From an uncultured Rhizobiaceae group bacterium (lineage in GTDB: Bacteria > Pseudomonadota > Alphaproteobacteria > Rhizobiales > Rhizobiaceae): DNA of 13,446 nucleotides. The notes below the pieces were generated by a model that was not told the origin of the DNA, did not search any database, and saw only the letters and a program-made list of their open reading frames with translations. Positions 1 to 7,798 of this stretch are shown here, in pieces. The stretch spans positions 1 through 13,446 of the forward strand of contig CALFBU010000232.1 of the NCBI GenBank assembly GCA_937951455.1. Reading direction: 5' to 3'. How positions within the stretch are numbered: position 1 is the first letter of the stretch; the number at the start of each line of letters is the position of its first letter. The translations under genes were made by a program, and so were the position numbers.

Positions 1-314
1 CGCAAGATACAATTCCTGTACCTGTTAAAGCTGGTGGGGCGGTACTGTTTCATCCCCTGACACCCCATTGTTCACTATCCAATACAACCAATCATTACCG
101 TTGGTCTTTTGACCTTCGCTATAATGTAACAGGCCAACCAACAGGGCGCAGCCAGTTTCCTGAGTTTATCGCGCGTTCAAAGTCTAACCCTGAAAGCGAA
201 TTAAAGGATTGGAAAGGCTGGCGCAAAATGTGGGAAGCTGCCCGTCACCATGAAGCCAATGTAGAGCATATATCTCAACACCGTTGGGGCAACGACGCCC
301 CCTATTGCGCTTGA
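1..314 (+). CDS. Phytanoyl-CoA dioxygenase (PhyH) family protein, C-terminal part
   Basis: The frame is open from base 3 and ends in TGA at 312-314, giving the last 103 residues; the start lies outside the window. The family are Fe(II)/2-oxoglutarate-dependent oxygenases, and many bacterial members hydroxylate small molecules of unknown identity. Visible are the C-terminal strand carrying the second iron-binding His (LFHPLTPHCS) and, shortly after, the Arg-rich strand RWSFDLRY, whose Arg normally binds the 2-oxoglutarate carboxylate. The following GQPTGRSQFPEFIARS segment and a Trp-rich tail are typical of bacterial PhyH proteins found beside sugar loci. The upstream HxD motif cannot be seen. 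The gene converges on the aldolase gene with only 8 bases between the stops. The substrate is unknown; the family call is fairly secure. Confidence 0.82.
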   Translation, partial: QDTIPVPVKAGGAVLFHPLTPHCSLSNTTNHYRWSFDLRYNVTGQPTGRSQFPEFIARSKSNPESELKDWKGWRKMWEAARHHEANVEHISQHRWGNDAPYCA

Positions 315-334
315 CCTTGATTTCAAGAAAGCGC
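307..334. terminator. Possible hairpin between convergent stop codons
   Basis: GCGCTT at 307-312 pairs with AAGCGC at 329-334, and an alternative pairing uses TTGA with TCAA further in. The structure spans the stop codons of the dioxygenase and aldolase genes, where a bidirectional terminator would be expected. Neither side has a clear T-run, so it would be a poor intrinsic terminator. Low confidence. Confidence 0.22.
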
Positions 335-946
335 AGAAGCGGTCTTTGCATTCGCCTCAATAATACCCCATGCCTGATCTGCAATCAGCTTTTTGGAAGC
401 AATCCAGCTTCCGCCTACACAAATAACATTTGGCAATGACAAATAACTTGAAGCATTTTCAATGCTAACACCGCCTGTTGGGCAGAAAGTGATATCTTGC
501 ATCGGTCCGGATATTGCTTTCAACATGGCAACACCACCAGCAGCTTCTGCTGGGAAAAACTTCTGAATTTCAAATCCCTGAGCTTTCAAATTTGCCACTT
601 CGCTTGGTGTTGCCGCTCCTGGTAAAAATGGCATGCTCTGATTTTTACAAGTGTCTATCAGTTCTTGCGTTGAGCCCGGTGAAACGCCAAAACTTGCACC
701 GGCATTTTTAGCGTTTGTAACATCTTGTGCGCTGAGTAAAGTTCCTGCCCCTACATGGAGGCCTTTGATACCCGACACATTCTGAATGGCGTCAAGTGCT
801 TGTGGCGTGCGAAGGGTGATCTCAACCACATTAACGCCACCTCGCATCAAGGCCTCAACAAGAGGTATTGCATGATCGGCATTTTCGATTTCGATTACAG
901 GAACGACAGGTCCTGATGAACAAACCTCTTTGATTGAAGCGCTCAT
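323..946 (-). CDS. eda: KDPG/KHG aldolase (2-dehydro-3-deoxy-6-phosphogluconate aldolase)
   Basis: Class I aldolase that cleaves 2-keto-3-deoxy-6-phosphogluconate into pyruvate and glyceraldehyde-3-phosphate, the last step of the Entner-Doudoroff type route. The 207-residue length is normal for the family. VVEITLRT (40-47) carries the catalytic Glu42 and Arg46. GAGTLL (66-71) and PFLPGAATPSEV follow. QKFFPAEAAGG contains the Schiff-base Lys129, and CPTGGV forms the phosphate-binding loop. I chose the ATG at 946, one base after the stop of the upstream SDR gene; an in-frame ATG at 970 would add 8 residues but overlap that gene by 23 bases. It is the last gene of the cycloisomerase operon and would consume the product of the divergent KDG kinase. 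It differs clearly from the second aldolase of the window at 8317-8952. Confidence 0.93.
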   Translation of the reverse strand: MSASIKEVCSSGPVVPVIEIENADHAIPLVEALMRGGVNVVEITLRTPQALDAIQNVSGIKGLHVGAGTLLSAQDVTNAKNAGASFGVSPGSTQELIDTCKNQSMPFLPGAATPSEVANLKAQGFEIQKFFPAEAAGGVAMLKAISGPMQDITFCPTGGVSIENASSYLSLPNVICVGGSWIASKKLIADQAWGIIEANAKTASALS

Positions 947-947
947 A

Positions 948-1718
948 TTAGCGCCCCATCCATCCGCCATCGACGGTCATGACCGTGCCGTGCATATAGT
1001 CTGATGCAGCAGATGACAGGAATACTGCAGGACCAGCAAAATCTTCTGGTGCACCCCATCGCCCTGCCGGGATTCGTTCCAAAATAGACTTTGATCGTGC
1101 CGCATCATCTTGCAGTGCTTGGGTATTATCTGTTGCGATATAGCCAGGTGCAATCGCATTCACATTGACACCATGTGGCGCCCATTCATTTGCGAGCGCT
1201 TTTGTAAGCTGGCCAATACCACCTTTGGATGCCGCATAGCCGGGTACTGTGATGCCACCCTGAAATGTGAGGAGCGATGCGGTGAACACCACTTTTCCGG
1301 AACCCCGTGCAACCATATCGCGCCCGATTTCACGACTAAGTATAAACTGCGCGTTCAGATTAACTTCAATGACTTCATCCCATAATTCATCATCGTGATC
1401 TTGCGCAGGTTTGCGCTTAATCGTACCTGCATTATTTATCAGAATGTCTGGCGTCCCATGATTTGACTTTACGCTGGCAATGAATCCACCCAGCGCTTTT
1501 CTATTAGAAAAATCGCATTGATAAGCAGTAAATTTGCGCCCCATCCCTTCTATGCTTGTTTCAACATCACTGCCTGATGTTTCAAGTGAAGCACTGACGC
1601 CAATGATGTCTGCACCAGCGCTCGCAAGCGCCTCGGCAATGCCTCGTCCGATGCCGCGCTTACAGCCCGTTACAAGTGCTGTTTTTCCAGCCAAATCAAA
1701 TGAATTTAAAACGCTCAT
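948..1718 (-). CDS. kduD: KduD-type SDR: 2-dehydro-3-deoxy-D-gluconate 5-dehydrogenase / diketo-deoxy-hexonate reductase
   Basis: Classical short-chain dehydrogenase of 256 residues. The nucleotide motif TGCKRGIG is at 17-24, NNAG at 95-98, and the catalytic residues are Ser148, Tyr161 and Lys165 (YAASK). Stretches such as TFQGGITVPGYAASK, NEWAPHGVNVNAIAPGY, ERIPAGRWG and the ending TVDGGWMGR follow the E. coli KduD pattern closely. KduD interconverts 3-deoxy-D-glycero-2,5-hexodiulosonate and KDG. In pectin breakdown the diketo acid comes from KduI; no kduI is visible here. Next to a cycloisomerase and a Zn dehydrogenase, the likely job is the equivalent step of anhydro-L-galactose catabolism, reducing 2,5-diketo-3-deoxygalactonate (the same diketo acid) to KDG. 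The ATG overlaps the stop of the upstream gene (ATGA), indicating translational coupling. Family assignment is strong; the physiological source of the substrate is inferred. Confidence 0.9.
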   Translation of the reverse strand: MSVLNSFDLAGKTALVTGCKRGIGRGIAEALASAGADIIGVSASLETSGSDVETSIEGMGRKFTAYQCDFSNRKALGGFIASVKSNHGTPDILINNAGTIKRKPAQDHDDELWDEVIEVNLNAQFILSREIGRDMVARGSGKVVFTASLLTFQGGITVPGYAASKGGIGQLTKALANEWAPHGVNVNAIAPGYIATDNTQALQDDAARSKSILERIPAGRWGAPEDFAGPAVFLSSAASDYMHGTVMTVDGGWMGR

Positions 1719-2755
1719 GATAAATCTCCAACCTTGATCAGGCTTTTTAATGCGGTAGGACTGGCATCCAATGATTCAAAAGCATTCTGAATCTCGGACA
1801 ACGGACTGACGTCTGTAATTACAGTATCAGCATCAATTGCCCCTGCCGAAATAAGCGAAATTGCTTTTTCATAATCTTCGCCTTCATAAACACGCGCGCC
1901 CAGCAATTGAAGTTCACGCCAGAAAAACTGAAACAAATCAATATTTGGTTTTTGCGCATGAATTGCCACCATGACGATACGCGCTTTGGTCGCTGCACAA
2001 GCAGTCATGGCATCTACGCCCGGCTGAGTTCCTGAAACTTCGAAAACAATTTCCGCACCTTTATCTCCTGTGCGGTTGTTTATTTCGGCAGCCAGATCCA
2101 CTTCTGCCGGATTAATCGTTTCAAAACCAAGCTTCTGCGCAATCGCGATTCGACTTTCATTGACCTCGGATATAACAACATCGCCACCTGCTTCACGTGC
2201 TACCATGGCAACGAGGACCCCTATGGGCCCTCCTCCAATGACCAGAACATCTTCGCCCTGTTTCAGGTTGGAGAGACGCACATCATGACAAGCAACCGCC
2301 AACGGTTCGATTAACGCTGCATGATCCATACGAATATCATCTGGCAAGATGTGAACCGTATGCGAAGGCACGGTCCAAATTTCCTGCATGGCACCATCTG
2401 TATCCAAACCAAGAAATTTCAACTTGTGACAAACATGCTGATGACCCGCATTACAAGCAGGACAATCTCCACAATGATCAAGCGGTCTGACGACTACTTT
2501 TTGGCCTGGTTCGATACCGGAGACGTTGCTGCCAATCGCTTCAACAACACCTGACATTTCGTGACCTAAAATACGATTATGACCAACACGCGCGTCCATA
2601 TTTCCATGATACACATGCATGTCCGTTCCACACACGCCGCAGTAAACAATACGAATGGACACTTCATTTTCTGATGGAGGTGCGGCTTTTGTCTGCTCTA
2701 CTGCAAAAGATTTATTGCCTCTGTAAAAAGCAGCGTTAATTGTTTGAGTTTCCAT
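1715..2755 (-). CDS. Zn-dependent medium-chain dehydrogenase, probable 2-keto-3-deoxy-L-galactonate 5-dehydrogenase
   Basis: Medium-chain dehydrogenase of 346 residues of the sorbitol/threonine dehydrogenase type. The catalytic-zinc site is GVCGTD (Cys42) and LGHE (His65, Glu66), with Glu150 in LIEPLA. The structural-zinc cysteines are Cys95, Cys98, Cys101 and Cys109 (HCGDCPACNAGHQHVC). The Rossmann motif GGGPIG lies at 174-179. The gene sits between the cycloisomerase and the kduD-like gene, overlapping the latter by ATGA. In the described anhydro-L-galactose route a dehydrogenase of this superfamily oxidises C5 of 2-keto-3-deoxy-L-galactonate to the diketo acid that the KduD-like partner reduces. 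This specific activity is inferred from context; L-idonate/L-galactonate 5-dehydrogenase-like or threonine-dehydrogenase-like activity would look alike at this level. The fold and metal sites are certain. Confidence 0.85.
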   Translation of the reverse strand: METQTINAAFYRGNKSFAVEQTKAAPPSENEVSIRIVYCGVCGTDMHVYHGNMDARVGHNRILGHEMSGVVEAIGSNVSGIEPGQKVVVRPLDHCGDCPACNAGHQHVCHKLKFLGLDTDGAMQEIWTVPSHTVHILPDDIRMDHAALIEPLAVACHDVRLSNLKQGEDVLVIGGGPIGVLVAMVAREAGGDVVISEVNESRIAIAQKLGFETINPAEVDLAAEINNRTGDKGAEIVFEVSGTQPGVDAMTACAATKARIVMVAIHAQKPNIDLFQFFWRELQLLGARVYEGEDYEKAISLISAGAIDADTVITDVSPLSEIQNAFESLDASPTALKSLIKVGDLS

Positions 2756-2801
2756 TTTTGATCCCGTGTGTTGTGTTCAACATAATTTTTAGTTTTAGTT
2801 T

Positions 2802-3899
2802 CTAAATATTGGCAACGTGTACATTTTGTAATTTTCCCCAATCGAAAACAACGCCCGTACCAGGGATGTCTGGCGCTATTGCCATGTGGTTTTCTATGAC
2901 AAGCGGACGAGTTGTGTAACGATCGATTGGGAAGCTGTGAACTTCCAGCCAACCAGAATTGGATTGTGCGGAGACCAGACTAACGTGAAGTTCCTGCATA
3001 CCGTGACTGCAAACGGGAATGTCATGTTTACGCGATAGATCGGCCACTTGCAGCCAACCTGTGATGCCACCACAATTGGAAGCATCTGGTTGAATAAAAT
3101 CCAAACTTGATTGTTCAAAGGCATATTCAAATTCATGAATGGTATGAAGGTTTTCCCCCATCGCCAAAGACATGCCAGTTTTATCAACAATCTCTTTATA
3201 ACCTGAATAATGATCAGGGATAATGGGTTCTTCAAACCATAAGATATCATGTTTCTTAAATGCGTTTGCAGCTTCTATGGCTTGGGAAACACTCATCGAA
3301 TAATTCGCATCAACCATGAATTTAATATCTGAACCAATTAAGTTTCGAACCGCAGCAATACGTTCCAGATCCTCTGATAAAGACGGTTGGCCAATTTTTA
3401 TTTTCACGGCATTGAACCCACGATCGAGATAACCTTGAATTTGATCTAGCAATTTGGGGAGTGGAAAGTTTAAGTCGATCCCACCAGCATAGGCTTTACA
3501 TTGCTTGGCCGCGCCACCTGCCATTTGCCACAGAGGCTTGTCTGCCTTTTTGCAACGAATATCCCAAAGAGCAATATCAATTGCCGAAATTGCGAAAGAA
3601 GCAATGCCGCCTCTTGCAACATAATGCACGTGCCATTGCATCGCTTCATACAAAGCTTCAATCTGATCTGCGTCTTCGCCTTGTATAAATGGCGCAAGAT
3701 CATGCTTGACCATCGCTTCTATCGCCCGCCCCCCACGACCACCTGTATATGTATAACCAGTACCTTCTGTGCCATCGGCTAATTTTATTGTTACTGTAAT
3801 CAATTCAAAATGCGTATGATCCCCGTGCTTTGCATCGGTTAAAACTTCATCAAGCGGTACGTTAAATAACTGTACATCGATGTTTTGAATTGCAGTCAT
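2802..3899 (-). CDS. Enolase-superfamily enzyme, probable 3,6-anhydro-alpha-L-galactonate cycloisomerase
   Basis: Mandelate-racemase-type member of the enolase superfamily, 365 residues. The N-terminal capping domain carries the distinctive [16 protein letters not shown] (21-36) and [12 protein letters not shown]. The barrel shows KIK (Lys166, Lys168), metal ligands Asp197 (VDAN), Glu223 (FEEP) and Glu249 (MGEN), and the opposite-face base His299 (CSHGM). DAKHGD..HFELIT, the [13 protein letters not shown] segment and the [20 protein letters not shown] ending match, as I remember it, the Vibrio cycloisomerase that opens 3,6-anhydro-L-galactonate into 2-keto-3-deoxy-L-galactonate. The ATG at 3899 is preceded by GAGAA; a TTG at 3911 would add only four residues. 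It is the first gene of the leftward operon, directly downstream of a predicted promoter and operator. Galactarate/talarate-type or other acid-sugar dehydratase activity remains possible. Confidence 0.88.
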   Translation of the reverse strand: MTAIQNIDVQLFNVPLDEVLTDAKHGDHTHFELITVTIKLADGTEGTGYTYTGGRGGRAIEAMVKHDLAPFIQGEDADQIEALYEAMQWHVHYVARGGIASFAISAIDIALWDIRCKKADKPLWQMAGGAAKQCKAYAGGIDLNFPLPKLLDQIQGYLDRGFNAVKIKIGQPSLSEDLERIAAVRNLIGSDIKFMVDANYSMSVSQAIEAANAFKKHDILWFEEPIIPDHYSGYKEIVDKTGMSLAMGENLHTIHEFEYAFEQSSLDFIQPDASNCGGITGWLQVADLSRKHDIPVCSHGMQELHVSLVSAQSNSGWLEVHSFPIDRYTTRPLVIENHMAIAPDIPGTGVVFDWGKLQNVHVANI

Positions 3900-3919
3900 A
3901 AAAATTCTCAATTTTCAAA

Positions 3920-3934
3920 TTTGGTATGACCAAA
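3920..3934. promoter_or_regulatory. Perfect inverted repeat, GntR/FadR-type operator
   Basis: TTTGGT-ATG-ACCAAA is a perfect 6-3-6 palindrome in the 150-bp divergent region. The TGGT-N3-ACCA core is the classic recognition shape of FadR-subfamily GntR repressors (PdhR, LldR and uronate regulators use versions of it). It starts at the inner edge of the predicted -10 box of the leftward operon and covers the expected transcription start, ending 20 bases upstream of the cycloisomerase ATG, the position expected for a repressor. The regulator gene is not in the window. Confidence 0.62.
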
Positions 3935-3962
3935 ATATATCTAAACTCGTTTATTTATGCAA
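3934..3962 (-). promoter_or_regulatory. Predicted sigma-70 promoter of the cycloisomerase operon
   Basis: Read on the minus strand: TTGCAT at 3962-3957, 17-base spacer, TATATT at 3939-3934. The -10 matches five of six consensus bases, the -35 only three. The start would fall near 3927, the centre of the palindrome at 3920-3934, which supports operator control. Confidence 0.4.
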
Positions 3963-3993
3963 TAATCATGTAAAACTATATGGGGAAAGTTAT

Positions 3994-4008
3994 TTTAGTT
4001 ATACAAAA
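3994..4008. promoter_or_regulatory. Second, one-mismatch copy of the GntR-type operator
   Basis: TTTAGT-TAT-ACAAAA has the same 6-3-6 layout as the palindrome at 3920-3934, with five of six base pairs symmetric and the GT-N3-AC core kept. The two centres are 74 bp apart, about seven helical turns, so both could lie on the same DNA face and be bridged. It lies 57 bases upstream of the KDG kinase start and could control the rightward operon. In an AT-rich region a chance match cannot be excluded. Confidence 0.38.
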
Positions 4009-4064
4009 TGACTTACACCAAACTCGAAAGCATGTAGGATAAACGCAAGTTTGTAATTAAATTG

Positions 4065-4982
4065 ATGATGATGTCCAAGAAGATTAAAATCGCCTGTGTA
4101 GGTGAAGTGATGATAGAGTTGATTGCTCGTGAAAATGCGCAAGCGACTATCGGCGTAGCGGGTGACACTTATAATACTGCCGTTTATCTTAAACAGCTTT
4201 GTAAGCAGTCTGAAATCGACATCTCCTACATTACTGCCTTGGGTGAAGACCAGTTTTCCAAACGTATCTTCTCAGAAATCGAAAAGCATGGGTTACGCAC
4301 TAATCTCATTGAGAAACGTCAAGATTTGATGCCAGGCCTTTATGCCATTGACACGGATAAGGACGGGGAGAGAAATTTTTCATACTGGCGTGGGCGGTCA
4401 GCAGCAAAAACTCTTTTTCTAGAGCCATGCGAAGTTGGGCTTTCAAATCTACTTGATTTTGATCTGATTTACATTTCAGGCATTAGCATGGCCATCTTGC
4501 CATCTGAGACACGTACAAAACTAATAGAGTTTCTTCGTGAATACAGAAACCAAGGCGGCAAACTTGCCTATGACAGTAATTATCGCCCTCGCCTTTGGGA
4601 AGACGTTCAAACAGCTCGAAATACGAATATGGCAATGTGGTCAATAGCAGATGTTGCTCTGCCTTCGATTGATGATGAAATGTTACTTTTTGAAGACAAA
4701 GATGAAGCTTCTATTCTGAGAAGACTGGGGGATGCAGGTGTTGTGTTTGGCGCGTTAAAACGCGGCGCAAGCGGCCCTTTGGCCATAGGGAAATCACCCT
4801 GTGAAACCTCATTCAAGAAAATTGAAACTGTTGTCGATACAACTGCAGCCGGTGATAGTTTCAATGCAGGTTTCTTATATCAATATGCAACAGGCGGCAG
4901 CCTGGCAGATGCGATGCAAACAGGTCACAATCTTGCGTCAAAAGTCATACAGTCTAGCGGCGCTATTATTGCATTAGACTGA
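4065..4982 (+). CDS. kdgK: 2-keto-3-deoxygluconate kinase, PfkB family
   Basis: PfkB/ribokinase-fold kinase of about 305 residues that phosphorylates KDG to KDPG, the substrate of the aldolase at 323-946. Family features in order: N-terminal [22 protein letters not shown] (sugar-binding Gly-Asp), [40 protein letters not shown], the KdgK-typical NYRPRLW, and the PfkB signature DTTAAGDSF with catalytic Asp near residue 264. The spacing and the YWR and NYRPRLW motifs separate KdgK from fructokinase and ribokinase. Three consecutive ATG codons (4065, 4068, 4071) precede the conserved sequence, and no Shine-Dalgarno lies at the right distance (AGGAT at 4036-4040 is too far), so the exact start is open and initiation may be weak or leaderless-like. 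It heads the rightward operon, divergent from the pathway genes it completes. Confidence 0.91.
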   Translation: MMMSKKIKIACVGEVMIELIARENAQATIGVAGDTYNTAVYLKQLCKQSEIDISYITALGEDQFSKRIFSEIEKHGLRTNLIEKRQDLMPGLYAIDTDKDGERNFSYWRGRSAAKTLFLEPCEVGLSNLLDFDLIYISGISMAILPSETRTKLIEFLREYRNQGGKLAYDSNYRPRLWEDVQTARNTNMAMWSIADVALPSIDDEMLLFEDKDEASILRRLGDAGVVFGALKRGASGPLAIGKSPCETSFKKIETVVDTTAAGDSFNAGFLYQYATGGSLADAMQTGHNLASKVIQSSGAIIALD

Positions 4983-5004
4983 GATCAAGCGGGAAGGAAA
5001 TAAC

Positions 5005-6807
5005 ATGGCTAAGAAGAAAATAAAAAAAGAGGATTTGCGCTCACGCAAGTGGTTTAACGATCCATCCGACCCTGAAATGACCGCTTTATATTTGGAGCGT
5101 TATCTGAATTACGGTTTGACGCGAGAAGAATTGCAGTCTGGTCGCCCGATTATCGGGATTGCACAAACGGGTTCTGATCTTAGCCCATGCAACCGCCATC
5201 ATATTGAACTCACCAAGCGCGTCCGCGATGCTGTAAACGCTTCTGGCGGCACAGTCATGGAAATTCCTGTTCATCCCATTCAGGAAACCGGCAAACGACC
5301 TACCGCCATGCTTGACCGCAATCTTGCGTATCTTTCACTTGTTGAAACATTATTTGGATATCCAATAGATGGCGTAGTCCTTAACATCGGTTGTGACAAA
5401 ACCACCCCTGCTCTTTTGATGGCCGCAGCATCGGTGAACATTCCTGCGATCGCACTATCGGTAGGCCCCATGCTAAACGGTTGGCATCGTGGTGAGCGCG
5501 CCGGTTCGGGTACGGTGATTTGGAAAGCTCGCGAACAACTGGCAACGGGCGAGATTGATGATGATGAGTTCATGGAACTTGCTGCATCCTCTGCTCCGTC
5601 AACTGGTTATTGCAACACGATGGGCACGGCCACTACCATGAATTCCTTGGCGGAAGCATTGGGCATGCAATTACCAGGTTCTGCGGCCATTCCAGCGCCC
5701 TACCGCGAACGAGGACAAATGGCCTATGCCACAGGCAAGCGTATCGTCGAAATGGTTTGGGAGGACCTTAAGCCCTCAGACATCATGACAAGAAAAGCAT
5801 TTGAAAATGCGATTGTGGTCAACTCTGCAATCGGCGGTTCCACCAATGCGCCTATCCACTTGAACGCAATTGCGAAACATCTTGGCATCAAGCTTACCAA
5901 TGATGATTGGCAAAAATTTGGACATAAAATTCCCTTGCTGGCAAATATGCAACCTGCAGGCAAATACTTGGGCGAGGATTATCACCGCGCAGGTGGCGTA
6001 CCAGCAATAGTCAATGAATTGATGAAGGCTGGGCTGTTGCCGCACAAAGATGCAATGACTGTAAATGGCAAGACAATGGGCGCTAATTGCAGAGGCAAAA
6101 AAACAGAAAATACTGACGTTATCAAATCGGTCAAGGAGCCCATGGTAGACCACGCGGGCTTTATCAACCTTAAGGGTAATTTGTTTGACTCGGCAATCAT
6201 GAAAACCAGCGTGATTTCAGAAGAGTTTCATGAGAGATATCTATCCAACGAAAATGACCCGAATGCCTTTGAAGGCAAAGCAATTGTGTTTGAAGGGCCA
6301 GAGGATTTTCATAAAAAAATTGATAATCCAAAATACAAAATTGATGAGCATTGTATTCTTTTTATGAGGGGAACGGGACCCAAAGGATATCCAGGAGGCG
6401 CAGAAGTCGTAAACATGCGCCCTCCATCGTATCTGTTAAAAAAAGGTATTAACTCTCTCCCCTGTGTTGGGGATGGAAGACAATCAGGAACTTCAGGTTC
6501 ACCTTCGATCTTGAACGCTTCACCCGAAGCTGCAGACGGTGGTGGCTTGGCGCTGATACGGACGGGTGACATGGTGCGTATTGATTTGAACAAATGCTCA
6601 GCCGACATGCTTGTCAGCAAATCAGAACTTGCAAAACGCAAGAAAGAGTTAAAAGCCAAAGGTGGATTTGAAACCCCTGAAAGCCAAACACCATGGCAAC
6701 AATACTTCCGTGAAAAAGTACAACCATTCAGTGAGGGTATGGTACTTGAAGATGCTCCAAATTATAGAGGCATTGCTCAAAAACACACCCCAAGAAATAA
6801 CCATTAG
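5005..6807 (+). CDS. IlvD/Edd-family sugar-acid dehydratase, XylD (D-xylonate dehydratase) type
   Basis: Iron-sulfur dehydratase of 600 residues that removes water from an aldonate to give a 2-keto-3-deoxy acid. The cluster cysteines are Cys62 (SPCNRHH), Cys130 (GCDKTTPA) and Cys203 (GYCNTMGTA). Lys132, just after Cys130, is the position carbamylated in the family to help hold magnesium. [14 protein letters not shown] supplies the probable catalytic Ser494, and the protein ends in PRNNH. Long stretches ([38 protein letters not shown]) follow Caulobacter XylD as I recall it, and the protein is shorter than the YjhG/YagF type. A strong AAGGAA site precedes the ATG, 22 bases after kdgK. Close relatives also accept L-arabonate, D-fuconate, gluconate or galactonate, so the substrate here (galactonate or gluconate would suit the neighbours) cannot be read from sequence. 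Confidence 0.88.
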   Translation: MAKKKIKKEDLRSRKWFNDPSDPEMTALYLERYLNYGLTREELQSGRPIIGIAQTGSDLSPCNRHHIELTKRVRDAVNASGGTVMEIPVHPIQETGKRPTAMLDRNLAYLSLVETLFGYPIDGVVLNIGCDKTTPALLMAAASVNIPAIALSVGPMLNGWHRGERAGSGTVIWKAREQLATGEIDDDEFMELAASSAPSTGYCNTMGTATTMNSLAEALGMQLPGSAAIPAPYRERGQMAYATGKRIVEMVWEDLKPSDIMTRKAFENAIVVNSAIGGSTNAPIHLNAIAKHLGIKLTNDDWQKFGHKIPLLANMQPAGKYLGEDYHRAGGVPAIVNELMKAGLLPHKDAMTVNGKTMGANCRGKKTENTDVIKSVKEPMVDHAGFINLKGNLFDSAIMKTSVISEEFHERYLSNENDPNAFEGKAIVFEGPEDFHKKIDNPKYKIDEHCILFMRGTGPKGYPGGAEVVNMRPPSYLLKKGINSLPCVGDGRQSGTSGSPSILNASPEAADGGGLALIRTGDMVRIDLNKCSADMLVSKSELAKRKKELKAKGGFETPESQTPWQQYFREKVQPFSEGMVLEDAPNYRGIAQKHTPRNNH

Positions 6808-6819
6808 AGGCGAACATCC

Positions 6820-7785
6820 ATGAAACCTGACATGTTACTGATAGGTGGTGCTACACCGCGTATGATGGAAAAATTCGAAGCAGCGTTTAATATTCATAGG
6901 CTTTCTGAAATAACAGATGCACCGAAATGGCTCGAGGAAAACGGTGAAAAAATTGAGGCTATCGCAACCAATGGGCATGACGGCGTAAAGCCTGAAATAA
7001 TGTCCAAATTGCCAAACCTGAAAATCATATCCTGTTACGGGGTCGGTTATGATGCAATCGACACATCTGTTGCGGTTGATCGCAATATCATGGTGACGCA
7101 TACACCTGGCGTTCTCAATGCCGATGTTGCCAATTTGGCAGTGCTCTTGATGCTTGCAACCAGCCGTTGCCTGGTCAGGGATGATAAATGGGTAAGATCA
7201 GGAAATTGGGCAAACAAGGGCAACGCTCCTCTCACCCGTTCCATTCAGAACAAACGGGTTGGTATCCTTGGACTTGGCCGTATAGGCAGTGAGATCGCTC
7301 GTAAACTAGAAGCCTTCAACTGCGAGATTGTTTACCACACCCGCACCAAAAAAACCGATGTTGCTTATGCCTATTATGACAACCTCTTACAAATGGCAGA
7401 AGATGTAGATTATCTCATAGCAATAACGCCGGGCGGCTCTTCCACAGACAAGATCGTTAACGCAGAAGTTTTAAATGCGCTTGGATCAGAGGGCACTTTT
7501 ATTAATGTTGCCCGTGGCTCAGTCGTTGACGAGGTTGAACTTGTAAAGGCTCTTAAGGACGGACGTCTTGGCTTTGCAGGGCTTGATGTATTTGCAGATG
7601 AACCCAACGCACCATCTGAATTATTTGAAATGGAAAACGTTACGCTAACCCCTCACGTTGCAAGCGCCACCGTTGAGACGCGTCAAGCCATGGGTGATCT
7701 AACCGTAGATAACCTTTTAACGTTCTTTGACGGAAAGCCTGTATTAACTCCCGTTCCTGAATGCGAGCACTTAAATAGCAAATAG
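6820..7785 (+). CDS. D-isomer-specific 2-hydroxyacid dehydrogenase, glyoxylate/hydroxypyruvate reductase-like
   Basis: Enzyme of 321 residues with the two-domain layout of the family. The cofactor motif GLGRIG is at 151-156, and the catalytic triad is Arg232 (NVARGSVVDE), Glu261 (FADEP) and His279 (LTPHVAS). HTRTKK at the end of the second cofactor strand has basic residues that favour NADPH, as in glyoxylate/hydroxypyruvate reductases. The N-terminal NGHDGV and SCYGVGYDAID fit the same subgroup. A GAGG site precedes the ATG, 12 bases after the dehydratase stop, so it is co-transcribed. It could reduce a 2-keto acid or a C2/C3 fragment from pentonate or hexonate breakdown, but that substrate is a guess. 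Confidence 0.85.
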   Translation: MKPDMLLIGGATPRMMEKFEAAFNIHRLSEITDAPKWLEENGEKIEAIATNGHDGVKPEIMSKLPNLKIISCYGVGYDAIDTSVAVDRNIMVTHTPGVLNADVANLAVLLMLATSRCLVRDDKWVRSGNWANKGNAPLTRSIQNKRVGILGLGRIGSEIARKLEAFNCEIVYHTRTKKTDVAYAYYDNLLQMAEDVDYLIAITPGGSSTDKIVNAEVLNALGSEGTFINVARGSVVDEVELVKALKDGRLGFAGLDVFADEPNAPSELFEMENVTLTPHVASATVETRQAMGDLTVDNLLTFFDGKPVLTPVPECEHLNSK

Positions 7786-7798
7786 GAAAGACTATCCC

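Noticed and set aside
948..1718. Reading the SDR as part of a pectin/uronate (KduI-KduD) route.
   Set aside because: No kduI, uronate isomerase or pectate lyase gene is visible, while a cycloisomerase and C5-dehydrogenase candidate precede it. Kept only as an alternative.
2769..2782. Small hairpin TGTTG-TGTT-CAACA followed by TAATTTTT, resembling an intrinsic terminator on the plus strand.
   Set aside because: The flanking genes run on the minus strand within one operon, the stem is only 5 bp, and no plus-strand gene ends there.
4062..4070. Repeated ATG/TTG codons at the kdgK start as a repeat-based regulatory feature.
   Set aside because: Only three ATG copies; more simply explained as redundant start codons.
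5776..6153. 125-codon minus-strand frame inside the dehydratase gene.
   Set aside because: The dehydratase is intact with all family motifs through this region; the antisense frame has no plausible start context or domain.
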